The notes below the pieces were generated by a model. It was not told the DNA's origin and ran no database searches. It saw only the letters and a list, made by a program, of their open reading frames with translations. DNA of 64,000 nt from Fagopyrum homotropicum. Lineage: Eukaryota > Streptophyta > Magnoliopsida > Caryophyllales > Polygonaceae. Positions 35,079 to 48,205 of this stretch are shown in pieces. The DNA lies in assembly GCA_033239125.1 (NCBI GenBank), contig BSWB01000002.1, positions 4,559,001 through 4,623,000 on the forward strand. The letters run 5' to 3'. The translations under genes were made by a program, and so were the position numbers. The number at the start of each line of letters is the position of its first letter. Within the stretch, counting starts at the first letter, position 1.

Positions 35079-36249
35079 GTTTATGAATAATATACTCGTT
35101 TTCCTATATACTTGATGTAGTGGGCGGTCAAAATGAAGATACTTATGAGCGGTTAAAACTTAATGAACGGTCGAAATCACGAGGTAGAAGGTAAAATAGT
35201 GGACGGTTACAAAGTTAGTGGTCGGGTAATCTAAAAAGTAGTTGAATGATTAAAAAAATAGCAATTGATTAAGAAGGTTGTTGATTGTTGAAGGTTAAAA
35301 TAATTTACTATGTAACGTTACAGTTACAGTAATGTATTGTAGGTGGTTAAGAAGGTAGTGTACATTTAAGATATAGCATGATAAATGGTCTAGTTGGGTG
35401 ATCATTGACATTTACATAGTTGGACCAAGATAATTTATGACGCGGAGATTTAAGCTTGTGACACATGCCATGGATGACGTGGATTTTAAAATTTAAACGA
35501 ATTGTTAGAACATTATTGGTATGTTTGGACATGTGGATTTAATCTTACAGTATTATTTAAGTTTGATAAAATGTTACCCAATTTATGGGTATGATTAATT
35601 TATTGGGTTATGTTTATTATTTTTGTGGTATGTTTATTATTGTTATGTATGTTTAAAGTGACTTAAATTGAAGAGAAAAAAAAATGGTTTGAGTATGCAC
35701 ATTGACATTGATGTTTGTGTACAATATCGATTTGTGTAAAATTTGTGTATGACAAATTCAAACTGAGTATGCTTCTAATATTAAATGCGACTTAAATTGA
35801 AGAGAAGAATAAGAGTTTTTTGTGTATCTGCGAATGAAAGAAGAGGCCACATTTTTTTGAGTAAGGACGATTCAAAATGGGAAAAGGTGGTCATTTGTTG
35901 CAGAGAAGTTTCAGTTTTGGAGGGATGAAAAGGGCATCATTTGTTGCAAAGAAGTCACATCGGACTGCTGCACTAGTGTACTTTGCTCTCTTTTACAACA
36001 TTAGTTGTAGTACAATTACACAAACTAGTTTGGAGCAATGATGACATTTGGGGCCTAATTTTCAAAGATGGAAAAGGTGAGACCTAAATTACTTAGTGTT
36101 ATATCAAAAAGATCTCAATTCATCAAAAACGCCGTCAAACATTAAAGACCTAAACAAATGACATGTACATTTCAATGCATATCAACAAAAGTCCACCTTA
36201 ACTTGAACCCTCACAATAATATCCTAGATGCATTAGTCAATTCCCATAT
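33781..36249. other. AT-rich intergenic region
   Basis: No gene seen. It holds a 22-bp direct repeat (CATAAAGGGACTGGTCCAG at 34223 and 34305), three TGACGT/ACGTCA sites and two CACGTG-core sites at 34340-34505, an (AT)n run at 35036-35072, and a direct repeat of GACTTAAATTGAAGAGAA (about 35650 and 35790). Confidence 0.5.
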
Positions 36250-39200
36250 TAGCTCCCCTCTGTCCAGATGTGCCCCTTGGACACTCAACAACTTCTGACA
36301 TTTAGCAAATCTAAACAATATTTGAACTTGTTACGGGTACCACCTTGGTGAACATATCAACAAGATTATCAACGGTACTTACTTTCTTCACCTTGATCCT
36401 CTTCCCACTTCTCAAGAAATGATACTTGCCGTCAATATGTTTAGTTCTCTCATGATGAACTTGATCTTTTTCCAAACAGATTGGACTCAAATTGTCACAG
36501 CATACAATAGTGTGATCGTGATGTATACTTATATCATTAACCAATCTCTTCAAACAAATTCCCTTTTTAGATGGTTTTTTAATTTCATTAACTATGCCTA
36601 TGTGGTAGACAAAGCGATTGTTGATTGTAAGGATGTGTTCCAACTCACAACAGATTCACCAAGAATGAAAGCATAACTGACCATAAATCTTCTAGTATCA
36701 ACATCTCATGCATAATCAGAATCAGACTACCTTGTGACCAAACACTGTGTATCATTCCCAAAAATGAGATCAATGTCAGATGTACCTCTAAGGTACCGAA
36801 ATATCCTATTCAAAACTTGTCATTGTTCTTTTCCTAGCCCCATGAACGTACTCGCGAGACTAACAACTTGTGTCAAATCTGATCTTTTGCGGACCATAAC
36901 ATACATCAAACTTCCTACTACACTAACATAAGATACTCGCGACATATACTCCTTCTCCTCATCCGACTGAGTTAAAAACAGAGTGGTATTATAGATGTAG
37001 AGTAGTACTAGGTGTAGCAATAGGCTTGGCCGATAACATTCCGAACCTTGACATCACCTTTTCAATGTAGCCTTTATGTGAGAAGAAAAACTTCTTATGA
37101 CCCTTATCTCTAAGAACCTCAATTCCTAGAATTTTCCAAGTTGCTCACATATCCTTCATCTCAATTCCCATTGTTGCAAACCAGTATGCAACTTTAGACT
37201 CAAATACAACTTCTCTATATGTGATTGTTCACGAGTATCCATCTCTTCAACAACTTGTTCAGCATAACCAACCATAACCTCAAAACCGTACCTTTGTGGA
37301 GGATTTACTCTAGCTATTCATGAGCGACCCTCAGCTAAGATCTAGTGAATAGCTTTTGGTGGTTGATTTTCTGATGTTGTAGATTCTGGTAGCTTTGTTT
37401 ATGATTGTGGATGTTCCTCGTCTTCTTGAGGAAGAAACTAGATCTCCACTTATCTACTACAACTTTCCTTGATTTCATTGGCTTCACTATCGAGTTAAGC
37501 ATAGAATTATCATAAAAAATCGACACTTCTACTCCAAATAAATCTTTTCTCGGATGGATCCGTTGACACCATCTCCAAAGCATACAAACACTCATTTCTG
37601 TGCTCGAGTCTCTAGTTTACCCTCATTGACATGATAGTAAACGGTACAACCAAAAACCCTAAGATCATAACAGTGAGTACACTTACCAGACTGTACCTCA
37701 TAAGGAGTTTTACAATTTATGCCAATGTGATTTTCCCGGTTTATCAAGTAACATGATGTAGTCATTGTTGTTGCCCAAAACCACTTATCTACTTTTGCAT
37801 TAGAGATAATGCATCTCACTCTCTCTAGTAGAGCCTGAGTCATCCTCTCGATACGCAATTCGGTTGTGGTGTACGTTTGACTGTATGATAACGAGAAATT
37901 TTTGCATCCTTGCAGAACTGGTCAAACTCAGATGAACAAAATTCCGGACCATTATCAATATGTAGTCTTTTGATTTTCTTTCCTATTTGATTCTCCACTA
38001 ACTTTTTTTCACTCCTTAAAGTTCTTCAAAGCTTCTCCTTTGTGTTTCATGACAAACAACCAAGTCAATATTAAATAATCATCAATGACAGACGAGATAT
38101 ATCTCTGACCTCCTAAAGACTCAACGTTAGCCGGACCCCAACAATCTTAATGAATGTAATCAAGTGTGTCTTTTGTCTTGTTAATACTCTTTGGAAACTT
38201 GTTGCGGTGTAGCTTCTCAAGGACAAAATGCTCTCAAAAGGCAAGACTCGTGATCTTGTGACCAGCAAGAAGATCTTCCTTTACCAGAATCCTCATCCCT
38301 CTTTCACCCATTTAACCAATTCTCATATGTCATAACTTAGTCATATCATTCTTGTGAACCTTTAGAGATGTAACAAAAAAAAATACCCATGCATAGTAGA
38401 ACCCTAAAGGAAATATAAAGTGTCCACCGTTCAGAATAACATCAAAACTCTTACATATACTCTTCACCTTCACCTTTGAAACGAAACTTCTTACTATCCA
38501 ACATACTCAAGGATATCAAATTCTTAGTAATCAGGTGGAACATGTCTGACTTTGTTTAATGTAAAAAAACTTGTCATCATGTGTCCTGATTTTTATCAAG
38601 TCAATTTCAACCACCTTGTAGATATTATTGTTGGTCATGGAAATACTACTACCATCAACCTACTTATAAGTTTTGAACCACTCTCTGTTAGGACAAATGT
38701 GATAGGAAGCTCTAGAATCAATAACTCACACATCAACCTCATAAGTGTGTCCACCAAAGTTATATTCTCATCTGATTTAAAATCATCTTCTGTAACAACT
38801 CCAAACCAAAATCCTACATTTTCTTCTTCTTAGGACATTCGTTCTTTCAATGCTCTTTCTTCTTACAGTTGTTTTAGATGTCATTAGGGTTATGACCTTT
38901 TGAAGAAGACGACTTGTTGTCCTTCTTCCCTGATTTTTCTTGCCCCTTGCATTCAGTTATGTACATGTCAGATGTCTAATCGTCCTTGCCTACACTATTT
39001 TCATCCACCTTGTGACGTAGTTTCTTGTATGAAGGGCAAAATTGACGTCGTCTAAAGTAATAATATAATTTCCAACAACAAATGACTGAACTATGTTTTC
39101 ATATGATGACGGCAAATATACCAATAGAATCAACGCAACATCTTCTTCCTCAATCATAACCTCAATATTACGCAAATGTAAAAGAATTGTTTTCAAGTGA

Positions 39201-39640
39201 TCTACTTGTCCGCGAAGTTGCGTTGCAATTGTAGACTGAACAAACGTTATTTTAGAAGAAACTTGTTGGTGAGAGACTTAATCATGTAAAAACTCTCCAA
39301 CTTCAACCATAGTTTGGTTATGGTATCCTGATCCGAAACCTCGCATAAGACATCATTTACGAGACACAACATGATGGTCGAACGCGCATTATCCTCTTAA
39401 GTGTCCGTCTCAGCAGCATCTTCCTTTTCCTTATCAGATTCTTTCCTTGACAACGGCCCCATAAACCCTGTTGTTTTTAGCAAAACTTGCTTTTTGATTT
39501 GCCACAAACTAAAACTATTACTCCGTGTGAACTTGTCGATCTTCGTGTTGAAAGAAGAAATATTTCTCCCATATTACAAACCAAAGAACCCAAAGCTATC
39601 CCACTAAATAAAAAGAACTCAAAGCTTTGATACGTGCAAA
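36250..39640 (-). pseudogene. Decayed Ty1/copia element, RT deleted
   Basis: Minus-strand remnants in copia order. A PBS-like GTATCAAAGC is at 39624-39633. Gag (LLHLRNIEVMIEEEDVALILLV, SYENIVQSFVVG) lies at about 39196-38990. Integrase (RIERMTQALLERVRCI, WFWATTMTTSCYLIN) lies at 37858-37592. The RNase H end (VSVVGSLMYVMV; QVHHERTKHIDGKYHFL; VDNLVDMFTKVVP) lies at 37020-36311. A purine tract on the element strand is at about 36252-36261. Between about 37260 and 37120 the reading jumps from the integrase-RT linker to the RNase H side, so most of RT with its YVDD site is missing. No matching LTR pair was found. Confidence 0.8.
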
Positions 39641-41460
39641 ATGATAAGAAGCTCAATTCCATTCCAGATTTCAATATATTTTTTTTGTATATCCTACGTT
39701 GGCTCACTACAACGTTTATCCATTATGAATGTTTGCTTCATTATAATTATTATTTTTGTTAATTTATTAGAAATTTTTTAAATAATAAAAATAATAATAA
39801 TATACTTTTAATTTTGATAAAACTTGCATAAAGTGCAGACACTGAACTAGTCAGTGTAACACATGGAATAAATTCGTAGTCGCATCCTCTTTCTAAGTTC
39901 ACTTGATCAAAGTTGTCGATTCGTTATTTATAAATCCAAATTTATCAATACAACCTTTTTTATACGTAAAAGGGTCGACAATGAATTATTCTTGCGAGTA
40001 AAATTAGTAATGTTATCGGACTACTCAACTAAAGCTAAAGAATATATTCTTAATTAATTGGACCACCAAACATGATTAACAATACTTACAAAAGGTGTAC
40101 ACGGTGTCATTTATACGGTTCATTTATGGTTGAATTTATAAACTATTATAGTAGGGTCGTTCTGATATGACTCATTATTGTGGTAAGGTTGTGCGCTTGA
40201 CACGTGTTCCAAAAAAAACTATTTTTATTATTATTTAATAGAAAATATATTCTGGTTACTCTTAACTATAATGAACTATCATTTTATAAGTTATACACTA
40301 TTCTCTTATAAATTTTGAATTATTCTCATATAATTCATGAACTATTACTTTTTAATATATTATATCAATAAATTAATCGTTTATAAGTTATGAACTATTC
40401 TATTATAATTCATGAACTATTACTTTTTAATATATCATATTAAATTATTTATAAATTAATCGTTTATATGTTATGCACTATCCCTTTATAAGTTTTGCAC
40501 CATCATTTCCATTCGTTTTGGAAACAAAAAAAAAAATTAGGAACACGTGTCAGCCGCACAGCCTTACCGGAAATTCAGGGTCTTACCTGAACAGTTGCCC
40601 TATTATATTATTCTAGTTTTACAATTAAAAATCTAGCCTATATATTGATTTTATCACTTACTTAAAAAGGAAAAAAAACTCGTATTTATTTTTTAAAAAT
40701 TCTGAAAAAAAAAATTGGTGGAGGTTATAATGGTACAACTATATGATGTCAATTGTTGATTACACTACAATTATGTAGTGTAAGTAAAATTATCGAAAAA
40801 AATAAATTTTTTAACTAAGTAATCAAAAAACAAAAGATAAAAAGGTTAGGTTTAGATTTGTAATTTTGTAACTTTAAGTGGTTATCCTATCATCATCACG
40901 TATAAAATTTAGTGTAAGGTCGATATAATGATAAAATTTAAAGTTAAAATATAGTAAGAAAGTTGTAAATAGTGTGAGATCACAATTACGTTAAAACATA
41001 ATATATGTGTAGACATTAGTAGAGATATTGCAGTAATATTACTTCAGATTTTAATATATTAAGGAAAAATAAATTAGTTATCTACTTAGATGAAGTTAGT
41101 AAGCATATTTTAATAATTTATTTTTATTGTATTTTAGGGATTATTTTTTTTTATCTTATCTACAATCTAGATAATCGTTAAAATATTACTTCAGATTTTA
41201 ATATATTAAGAAAAACTAAATAAAAAATAAAGTGAATTTCGATAAAATAACAAATATAAAATCAATTTAAAAAAGATAAAATTATCTGGTAATAATTAAA
41301 ATTAAAAAACCTAAATAATGATATTATTTTTGGATAAAAATCGATAATAGATTGTGGCAGAATGGCATGTAAAATATTAGAAAAGAAAATATTTGTATTA
41401 AGAAATAATGATAATTATGTAAATATCCTATAACATATCTGTAAATATTTATAAAAAAAA
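39641..41460. repeat. AT-rich block, duplicated at 53057-57720
   Basis: The segments 40060-40780 and 40790-41300 match, by eye, 53057-53310 (and its tandem copies) and 57070-57600. Shared anchors include CACCAAACATGAT, ACTTACTTAAAAA-GAAAAAAA, AAAGATAAAAAGGTTAGG and ATCTACAATCTAGATAAT. A local tandem duplication (ATGAACTATTACTTTTTAAT) occupies about 40330-40490. No coding sequence. Confidence 0.7.
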
Positions 41461-41869
41461 TTATCCTGAAGGGTATGACACATAAGACAAGCCAGATCGG
41501 GTCACTGAGAGGGTGCGTGCAAGGGTGTAGGTCCGTTCGTGTCGCAAGCCCGGCAGAACCCAATTTATTTAAAAATAAATATATATGTAAAATATGTGTT
41601 AAATAAAAAGTGGATGGTAGGAATCGAACCAAGACTTCAAGATGTCCACGGACATTGGACTACTTTGATTTATATGTTATAATTTTATTTATTTTATATT
41701 TAATATGTATGTTTTTATATATTAAAAAAATGGGCTTGTCCGCCCGAAGCCCAACTCGAGTGAGTACGAACAAGGCCCTAGGCCCAAATTTCGGATTGGA
41801 CCCGTGCCAGACCCGATAAATGGGCAAGCTTTTTTCAAAAGTCCGGGTTGGATCTAGTTGGGCTAAAGC
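41461..41869. other. Intergenic, GC-richer inserts
   Basis: 41735-41870 is rich in CCCGAAGCCCAA / GGGTTGG-type palindromic pieces, like the ends of small hAT-type elements. 41610-41665 contains a GAATCGAACC box B-like sequence on the minus strand, but no complete tRNA can be folded. Confidence 0.35.
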
Positions 41870-42390
41870 CCAACACATAAGTCTAGTGAGATTTCATCCT
41901 AAAATCAATTGACAATAGAAGGAGTAGTAGCCCACCAACGTTATATACTAGGCCCATTATCCCTTTTAATATCGGTGTGTAAACATTTCATCCTCCTCCC
42001 GCCCCTTGAGTGCAACTGTTTGACTCTGATGACACTTGACGACATGTCTTAAGGTCAGCTAGTCCAATCGGACTATCATTGTCCAACCGCTATTAGAGCG
42101 AGCTTTAAGGTCAACAAGCCCAATAAGTCAAGACGAAAGAGATCAAACTATTAATGCTATGATAACATGTGAGATTCTAACGGGTCGGAAATCGGAATAG
42201 CGTTGAGGGTTTCGTTGCATGCCTTAGCGCATATGTGCTTTGGGCTCAAGGTCAATACTTAAACTCGGTGAGATTAATTCCATCTAAAACCAATTGACAA
42301 TAAGAGGAGTAGTCCATCAACCTTATGTAGTAGACCCAATAATCATTTTATTATCGATTTGAAAACATTTCATTACCGACATCTCCTTGT
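41870..42390 (-). mobile_element. TRIM-like element, degenerate
   Basis: Two similar flanks: TAAGTCTAGTGAGATTTCAT...GGAGTAGTAGCCCACCAACGTTATATACTAGGCCC (41879-42003) and CTCGGTGAGATTAATTCCAT...GGAGTAGTCCATCAACCTTATGTAGTAGACCC (42256-42385). They enclose a spacer with GGTCAGCTAGTCCAATCGGAC, nearly the same as the spacer of the TRIM at 46973-47634. TGTTATCATAGC on the minus strand (42156-42167) is a decayed Met-tRNA primer site. No coding capacity. A third partial flank lies near 43470-43560. Confidence 0.5.
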
Positions 42391-42869
42391 TGGATCCAAC
42401 TAGTCCGGTTAGTATTAGTGTGGGAGGAAGGAACTACCAACAGAGATCCATTCTCCATGACTACATTTATTTATTAATTTTTTTATATGTCTTGTAAAAA
42501 TTATAAAATTACAAGAAAATAAGTGTTATTTACAAGAATAAATTATAAAAATTATAAGAAAATACGTCTCATTTACAAGAATAATTTACAATAAATATTA
42601 GTGAAGTAAAGTTACAAGAAAAACGTTTAAATTAGGATATAATTTATCATAATAGATAATGAAAAATCTGCTATTATTTCTTTAATATATACGACTATTC
42701 ACCTAATAATTTATATGCATATGTTAATAACTAAATGAAAGTTATCATTAACTCATTAAGTGCATTTCTTCAATTTCTCTCTATTCAAATCACTCAAACT
42801 CAACACATATGTAATAATTCAAAAGCATAATGTCTTCTTATTACGTAGTTAGCTTTGTGATGCCTGAAA
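42391..42869. other. Intergenic, no gene seen
   Basis: AT-rich with repeated TTACAAGAA-AA(T/C)-GT phrases. Nothing else recognised. Confidence 0.35.
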
Positions 42870-43490
42870 CTCGAGAACTAAGTTACAAGAAAAACGTCTA
42901 ATTCTTACGTAATCAGAGATAATAAGTAAGAAGGTGATCGAGGAATACAGTTGGCTTTGTGATGCTTGAAACTCGAGAACTAAGACATCTCAAGGCTCTC
43001 GATCAATCACCATACGCATGTAAAAATGATCGTCTCGTTCAAATCTGTTTTTGCGGTAACTTAATGTCTTCGATCGGTCAACTTTATCGGACATATCATT
43101 ATCATGCATTATGTTTTTCATATTAACACCTCATAATTGATCTTATCTCCCTAATCAGTCAACTTTATTGGGTGGGTGACGTTTTAAGAACTTGATCAAT
43201 AGTTAATATATCTAATCATTGCAATATTAGCTAATGCACACGTACGTATTGAAGCGGCTAAGTTTGTTTATTTGAAATTTTTTTATTTAGAATAATTGTA
43301 GTAGCTATTGACTTATTTCTCATACAAAATAATAGTATTATTGACTTATTTTTATATAAACAATCGTATTAAACTAAAGTATTTTATTTTATTTTTAACG
43401 CAAGTATCGACTTGACTTGATAATAGTGTAGATGCAAAATATGAGTAGGATCCGAGTTGATCTTAACACAACATATAAGTCTAGAGTTTC
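42870..43490. repeat. Downstream flank of the BAHD gene, duplicated at 57970-58675
   Basis: Long stretches match 57970-58675, for example GCTTGAAACTCGAGAACTAA, TCATTATCATGCATTATG, CTCCCTAATCAGTCAACTTT and GATGCAAAATATGAGTA. Several small indels separate the copies. The similarity ends where a LINE ORF1 relic begins in the right copy. Confidence 0.85.
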
Positions 43491-43758
43491 ATCCTAAACC
43501 CGAGTTATAATAAAAATATTGCACCAACCTTATGTAAGTTGTTCGAAATTGAATTTAGATCGAATCAAACTCAACTTTCACCTAAAAATCACCTCGTTTG
43601 TCTAACTCACGTGAACTCGTATCCACACTCCGCGCACCAATTGGCCGGGCTTGTTTCCCGAACATATAGGCATTTTTATTAAAAACACGTCCAATCAACA
43701 AAACAAACGTTATACAAAATAGTTGTGGTGTAATAAACGATACAAAATAATGAGATCC

Positions 43759-45675
43759 TTAGGACAAATCTTTAACAAAGTCTAAAGTAAAAGGCTTGAA
43801 AACATGTGAAGCTTTCTCCTCTATGAAATCCAGTTGACTCTCCAAAAGGTGCATGTAAACAATCAAATCCCCATTTTCATTAGGGCTTGGCATGGGCATC
43901 ACGTAGCCCGTACTTCCGCCCCACGGAAAATGGTACGATCCGAAAACCGGTTTGCCCCATCCGAAATCCACTTCAGCAACCGGAAACCTTTGTCCCGAGG
44001 ACATCACAAAGCTCGGTTCGTACTCACTCTCATTCACATAAGCCTTAGTCACAGCGAGTTCCGGCCGATGGGCCTCGACCCAATCCACTAGGTTCATGAA
44101 ATGCTCTTTGTTAGCTGCCGTCGCCACAATTTGACCCACCACCTCCGCAACGTCAGCCAATGGAAGTTTTTCCAATTCACTAACACTCATTCGAGCAAAG
44201 GGGATAGAGAGAACATTTCCGAAATAAGAATCCATTTTAGGGCCTATATGTCTTCGACCATCCACCACTATTCCAAGCTTGCACATACTTTTCTCCAAAA
44301 CGATGTCACTTTGAGCAACAAGCTTCCATAAGTAAGCACTTAGGGTTTGGAGCTTAGATGGAGGCTTTTGATTGGTTGATTTGGTAGCTAGGGTTTGTAG
44401 GGCGGAGATTTGGGTGACGTCAAGGTGGTAGATGCGGCTGATCAAAGGGGTCGCCGTGGTGTCGGAATTCGGTGCGGGTATGGCGGAGTAGGGGACGTAG
44501 AGATGGTCAATGGAGGGGTCGATGGATGAAAGAGGCCGACGAGGGTTGAGGAGAGAGCGACGAAACAATGGTTTGGTGGTGGCGGCGGAGGAGGTGGCTG
44601 TGGCAGCCCATGCAACGAGGAACATGTTGGCGGAGTAGGCGTCGGCTACACGGTGGTCGAATGTGCAGCCCACCACCATGCCTCCACATTTTAACTTCGT
44701 GGCCTATATTATATTATAAACGAGTTAAGTTAGAACAATGAGAAATGGTTGAAATCTCAAAATGAATTATCCCACACGAAATACAATCAATCATATATAA
44801 TATATATATATTTTTATGTAAAATATGTCATATTCTAATATTTAGCACGATAAATTATAAATACGTAAGGGGTTAAATGTGGACCCAATGTTTATAGATC
44901 CGGATAAATTCGGACTCGCGACATACCTTTAAAAAAGTTGACCCTTTAGGGTTGAATCGGGACCGAACGTGAAATTTGAGTTTGAGTCCTACGTTACATC
45001 TATGATCTACCTCTATATTTTAAATATTATTTTTGTAAAAAAGTTTTCGGCCCGAGTATTCAAGCATGGATCCTTGTCCGTATTCGGGTTGGGCTTTCTA
45101 ATCCGATTGACCTAGGGGAGATGCCTATACCCACCTATGCGTTTATTCAGATGGGTTGACCCGACTTTCTCCGGGTCAAAACATATTATATAGCACAATA
45201 AACAAAATTTATAAAAGATTTTTTGTAGGAATAAAAATATTGAGAATAAGACCTGAACACAGAGAACACCAAACTTCTTCTTAGGCACCAATTTGTCATC
45301 AACACTTCTATGAGGATCATACAAAGGAAGCTCCATTAACTCCATATCCAAACTCTCAGCCTCATAAAACTCAACACCATGATTGTTACACACTATCTCC
45401 GGCTCCCCAGCCATGTTCATCGCAACTTCTCCGGCAAACGCGTAAAATGAAACTAGCACCTCCGCAAGCGCCTCCTTAAGCGTGCACACCTTGTCAGAAA
45501 ACGTCGACGACGTTCCGTCGTTGACGTAGCAAAAGAAGACGCCGACGTCGAGAGGCGGTAGTAGCAAGTCGAGATTTGATAGCGGCAACCAATGCTCTTG
45601 CTTAGGTAACGCCGCCGCCACCACTTCCCTGCCGATGACCGTTACCGTGAAGTCTTTCACGACGTCGAAGCCCAT
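43759..45675 (-). CDS. BAHD acyltransferase
   Basis: Two exons: 45675-45253 (141 codons) and 44703-43759 (314 codons plus stop), 455 residues in all, the usual BAHD length. The intron (44704-45252) has GT-AG ends in phase 0. The catalytic HxxxD is HRVAD at residues 158-162 and the structural DFGWG is at 387-391. BAHD enzymes transfer an acyl group from acyl-CoA to an alcohol or amine in the cytosol; the His acts as general base. The sequence around FDHRVADAYSANMFLVAW and RRSLLNPRRPLSSIDPSIDHLYVP resembles the coniferyl-alcohol-acyltransferase-like clade, but the acceptor cannot be read from sequence. No lesion was found. The 5' flank is partly duplicated at 46853-48205, and a broken copy of the gene lies at 62690-63607. 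Confidence 0.9.
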
Positions 45676-46400
45676 ATTTCGAAAGTATGTGTTTAGAGAG
45701 ATCAGTTTTAATGGCTAGTTTTGTGTACATGAAATGAGAACTTAGATCGTTAAACCATGGATCAAAACTATCATAATAATGGTAGACTTAAATAGTAAGA
45801 AAAATAATATTAACTATTAGGTTTAGACAATTAGACCTAAAGTAGTTTGAATCTTATATGTATTATAAAGTTACAAACAAAACTATCATAAGAAATTTAA
45901 TATTTATTTTTTTAATTATATTAATAAGAAATATAATATTTATATCTATTTTGGTAAACTACCCAAAAAAAAAAAAGTTTTGGTAAACGTTTGACGTGAA
46001 ACCATGGATCGAGGTTGGTGTTGGATGTGACCTGACTTTTGTAATTAGTTAAAATATTTTTTAATTATATTAATTAAAATAAATTTAATATTTATATCTA
46101 TTTTTTATGAATTTGATCAAGAATGAAAAATATTTAACTTAATAATTATAATAATCTTGAAAACCCTAAAAGGTGAAATTTGAGTTAAGAGTAATTTATA
46201 TTAATCCATCCTATAATATTTTTCAAGGTTATTTATAATTGTCCAATAAAAATAATGAAATGTTTCATTTTGATAAGAAGATCTCGTGAAAGAAAGAAAC
46301 ACTAATTTTTTTACTTATTTTTATTATATTTTTTATAAAAAAATCTCAAGATATATATACGATAATGATGTTAGAAGTTTTGCCTAAAAATTTAATATTA
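45672..46400. repeat. BAHD 5' flank, first copy of a local duplication
   Basis: The leader ATATTTCGAAAGTATGTGT and the further upstream blocks (ATGGATCGAGGTTGGTGTTGG; AACACTAATTTTTTTA; GATAATGATGTTAGAAGTTT) recur at 46855-48190. The presumed BAHD promoter lies here. No TATA box is assigned with confidence. Confidence 0.75.
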
Positions 46401-46852
46401 GTGATTATTAGGATAGTTTTTAGATATAATTTTATAATTTCTATAATCAAAGTGAAGAAGTCTCTTAATTTCCTTATATTTGATGATCAAAATTGGCTGC
46501 TTAAGCTTAGCATGAAATCAAATGTACGAAAATTAACTCAGATACTTGGATGAATTGAATTGATTAAAATAAAAACTTGAAATTCTTGAATAGTTCTTTC
46601 TCGGTGTTCCCGAGAAGTCTTTCACAGTGTCGATATAAGACGTGAAATCTTAGGGACGCTGTTTCAATCATGTTTGCGCAAAAATTTTTCATGGGGTCAT
46701 TCGTCTGGGAATGCAGAGTTGTTTGTCCTTACTGTATCACTGAAAAAAAGAATTCTTATTGACATGAGTAACAATCCATCATTATAAGTTAACCATAAAT
46801 TTCAATTCACATGATTCAAGATGACAATTTGATGGGATGTTACACTCGATGC
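46401..46852. other. Spacer between the two copies of the BAHD 5' flank
   Basis: No gene. A short piece near 46610-46640 (GAGAAGTCTTTCACAGTGTCGA) resembles the BAHD exon 1 start region and may be a leftover of the lost paralogue. Confidence 0.35.
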
Positions 46853-47027
46853 CTATATTTCGAAAGTATGTGTCTAGAGAGATCAATCTTAATGACTAAT
46901 TTTGTATACATAAAATGGGAACATAGTTCAAAATAACTTTTGAAATTGTTAAATGGATTCAAATTTTAGCTTTGATAGATTTTGGGGAAGAAGGTAGAAC
47001 CACACTTTTATTGATGATATAATGATC

Positions 47028-47070
<43 letters not shown>

Positions 47071-48205
47071 ATTACAAGAGAATTAAAGGAACTAATAAAG
47101 ATTATCGAAATAAAATCAAATCAAACTAACCTAATATATAAAGATAATATATCTAAATAAAATATATGATATCCTTCAATACACCAGTTGAGCGGTGAAG
47201 ACTGGACGACGCTGAAGACGGACGACGCTGAAGACTGGATCAACGAGTACACCAGTTGAGCGGTGACACCACCAGTAGATCGACGACATCAATAGATTGA
47301 TATGACCACCAGTAAATCGGTAGCAATGGTAGATTTAGACGCCGAAAGGTTGACGACGTGCCTTAAGGCCGGCTAGTCCAATCGGACGAACTATTATTGT
47401 TCATGCCCGTTTAATGTCGTAAGGTGACAAACCCCTGCTCTAATATCATGATAGATTTTGGTGGAAGAAGGTAGAACCACACTTTTATTGATGATATAAT
47501 GTTCCTATATATATATAAGATTACAAAAGAATTAAAGGAAACAAATAAAGATTACCGAAATAAAATCAAATTCAAACTAACCTAATATATAAAGATAATA
47601 TATCTAAATTAAATAGAATACATGATATGATTGAAGCTTGAAATTCTTGAATGGGTCTCAAAGTCCTTTTGGGACAGTCGCGTACATGTTCAGATTTAAT
47701 AATTAGTACTAATTAAGGTAATTACCAGACATTAAAATAATTAAAAATAATAGTATCATAATTCTGGTAGGCCTAAATTTTTGGTAAAAGTTTCACGTAA
47801 AACTGTGGATCGAGGTTGGTGTTGGATTTCTACATGGCTTTTGTGATTAGTTAAAAATAAAATTTTAAATTATAGTGATAAAATAATTTAATATTTATAT
47901 TATTTACTAATTGGATCAAGACTGAAAAATATTCCACTTAATAATTATGATAATCTTGAAAACAGTAAAAGGTTAAACTTGAGTTAAGCTTAAATATCAA
48001 TCCATCCTTTAATATTTTTCAAGGTTATTTATATTCATCCAATGAAATGCTTTATTTTGATGAGTACAACTCGTGAAAGAACCAAACACTAATTTTTTTA
48101 ACTTGTTTTTATAAACTTTTTTTATAAGAAAATCTCAAGATATACGATAATGATGTTAGAAGTTTTGCCTAAAAATTTAGTATTGGTAGTTATTAGGATA
48201 GTTTG
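46853..48205. repeat. BAHD 5' flank, second copy, split by a TRIM
   Basis: Starts at a GATGCCTATATTTCGAAAG equivalent to the BAHD start-codon region but has no coding exon behind it. The 46973-47634 TRIM interrupts it. Homology to 45975-46395 resumes at 47785-48200. Confidence 0.75.
46973..47634 (-). mobile_element. TRIM (terminal-repeat retrotransposon in miniature)
   Basis: About 662 bp in total. The terminal direct repeats 46973-47178 and 47450-47634 both begin TGATAGATTTTGG on the plus strand and share AAGGTAGAACCACACTTTTA and ACCTAATATATAAAGATAAT. AGCTT flanks both sides (46968-46972, 47635-47639). The minus-strand TGATATTAGAGCAGGGG (about 47433-47449) directly abuts one repeat and is a slightly decayed Met-tRNA primer site. 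The 270-bp interior codes for nothing. The left repeat holds a TA microsatellite (about 47031-47069) that accounts for its greater length. Confidence 0.82.

Noticed and set aside
41610..41665. Possible tRNA gene on the minus strand (GGTTCGATTCC box B)
   Set aside because: Only a T-arm-like part is present; the 5' half, D-arm and acceptor pairing are missing. At most a tRNA-derived relic.
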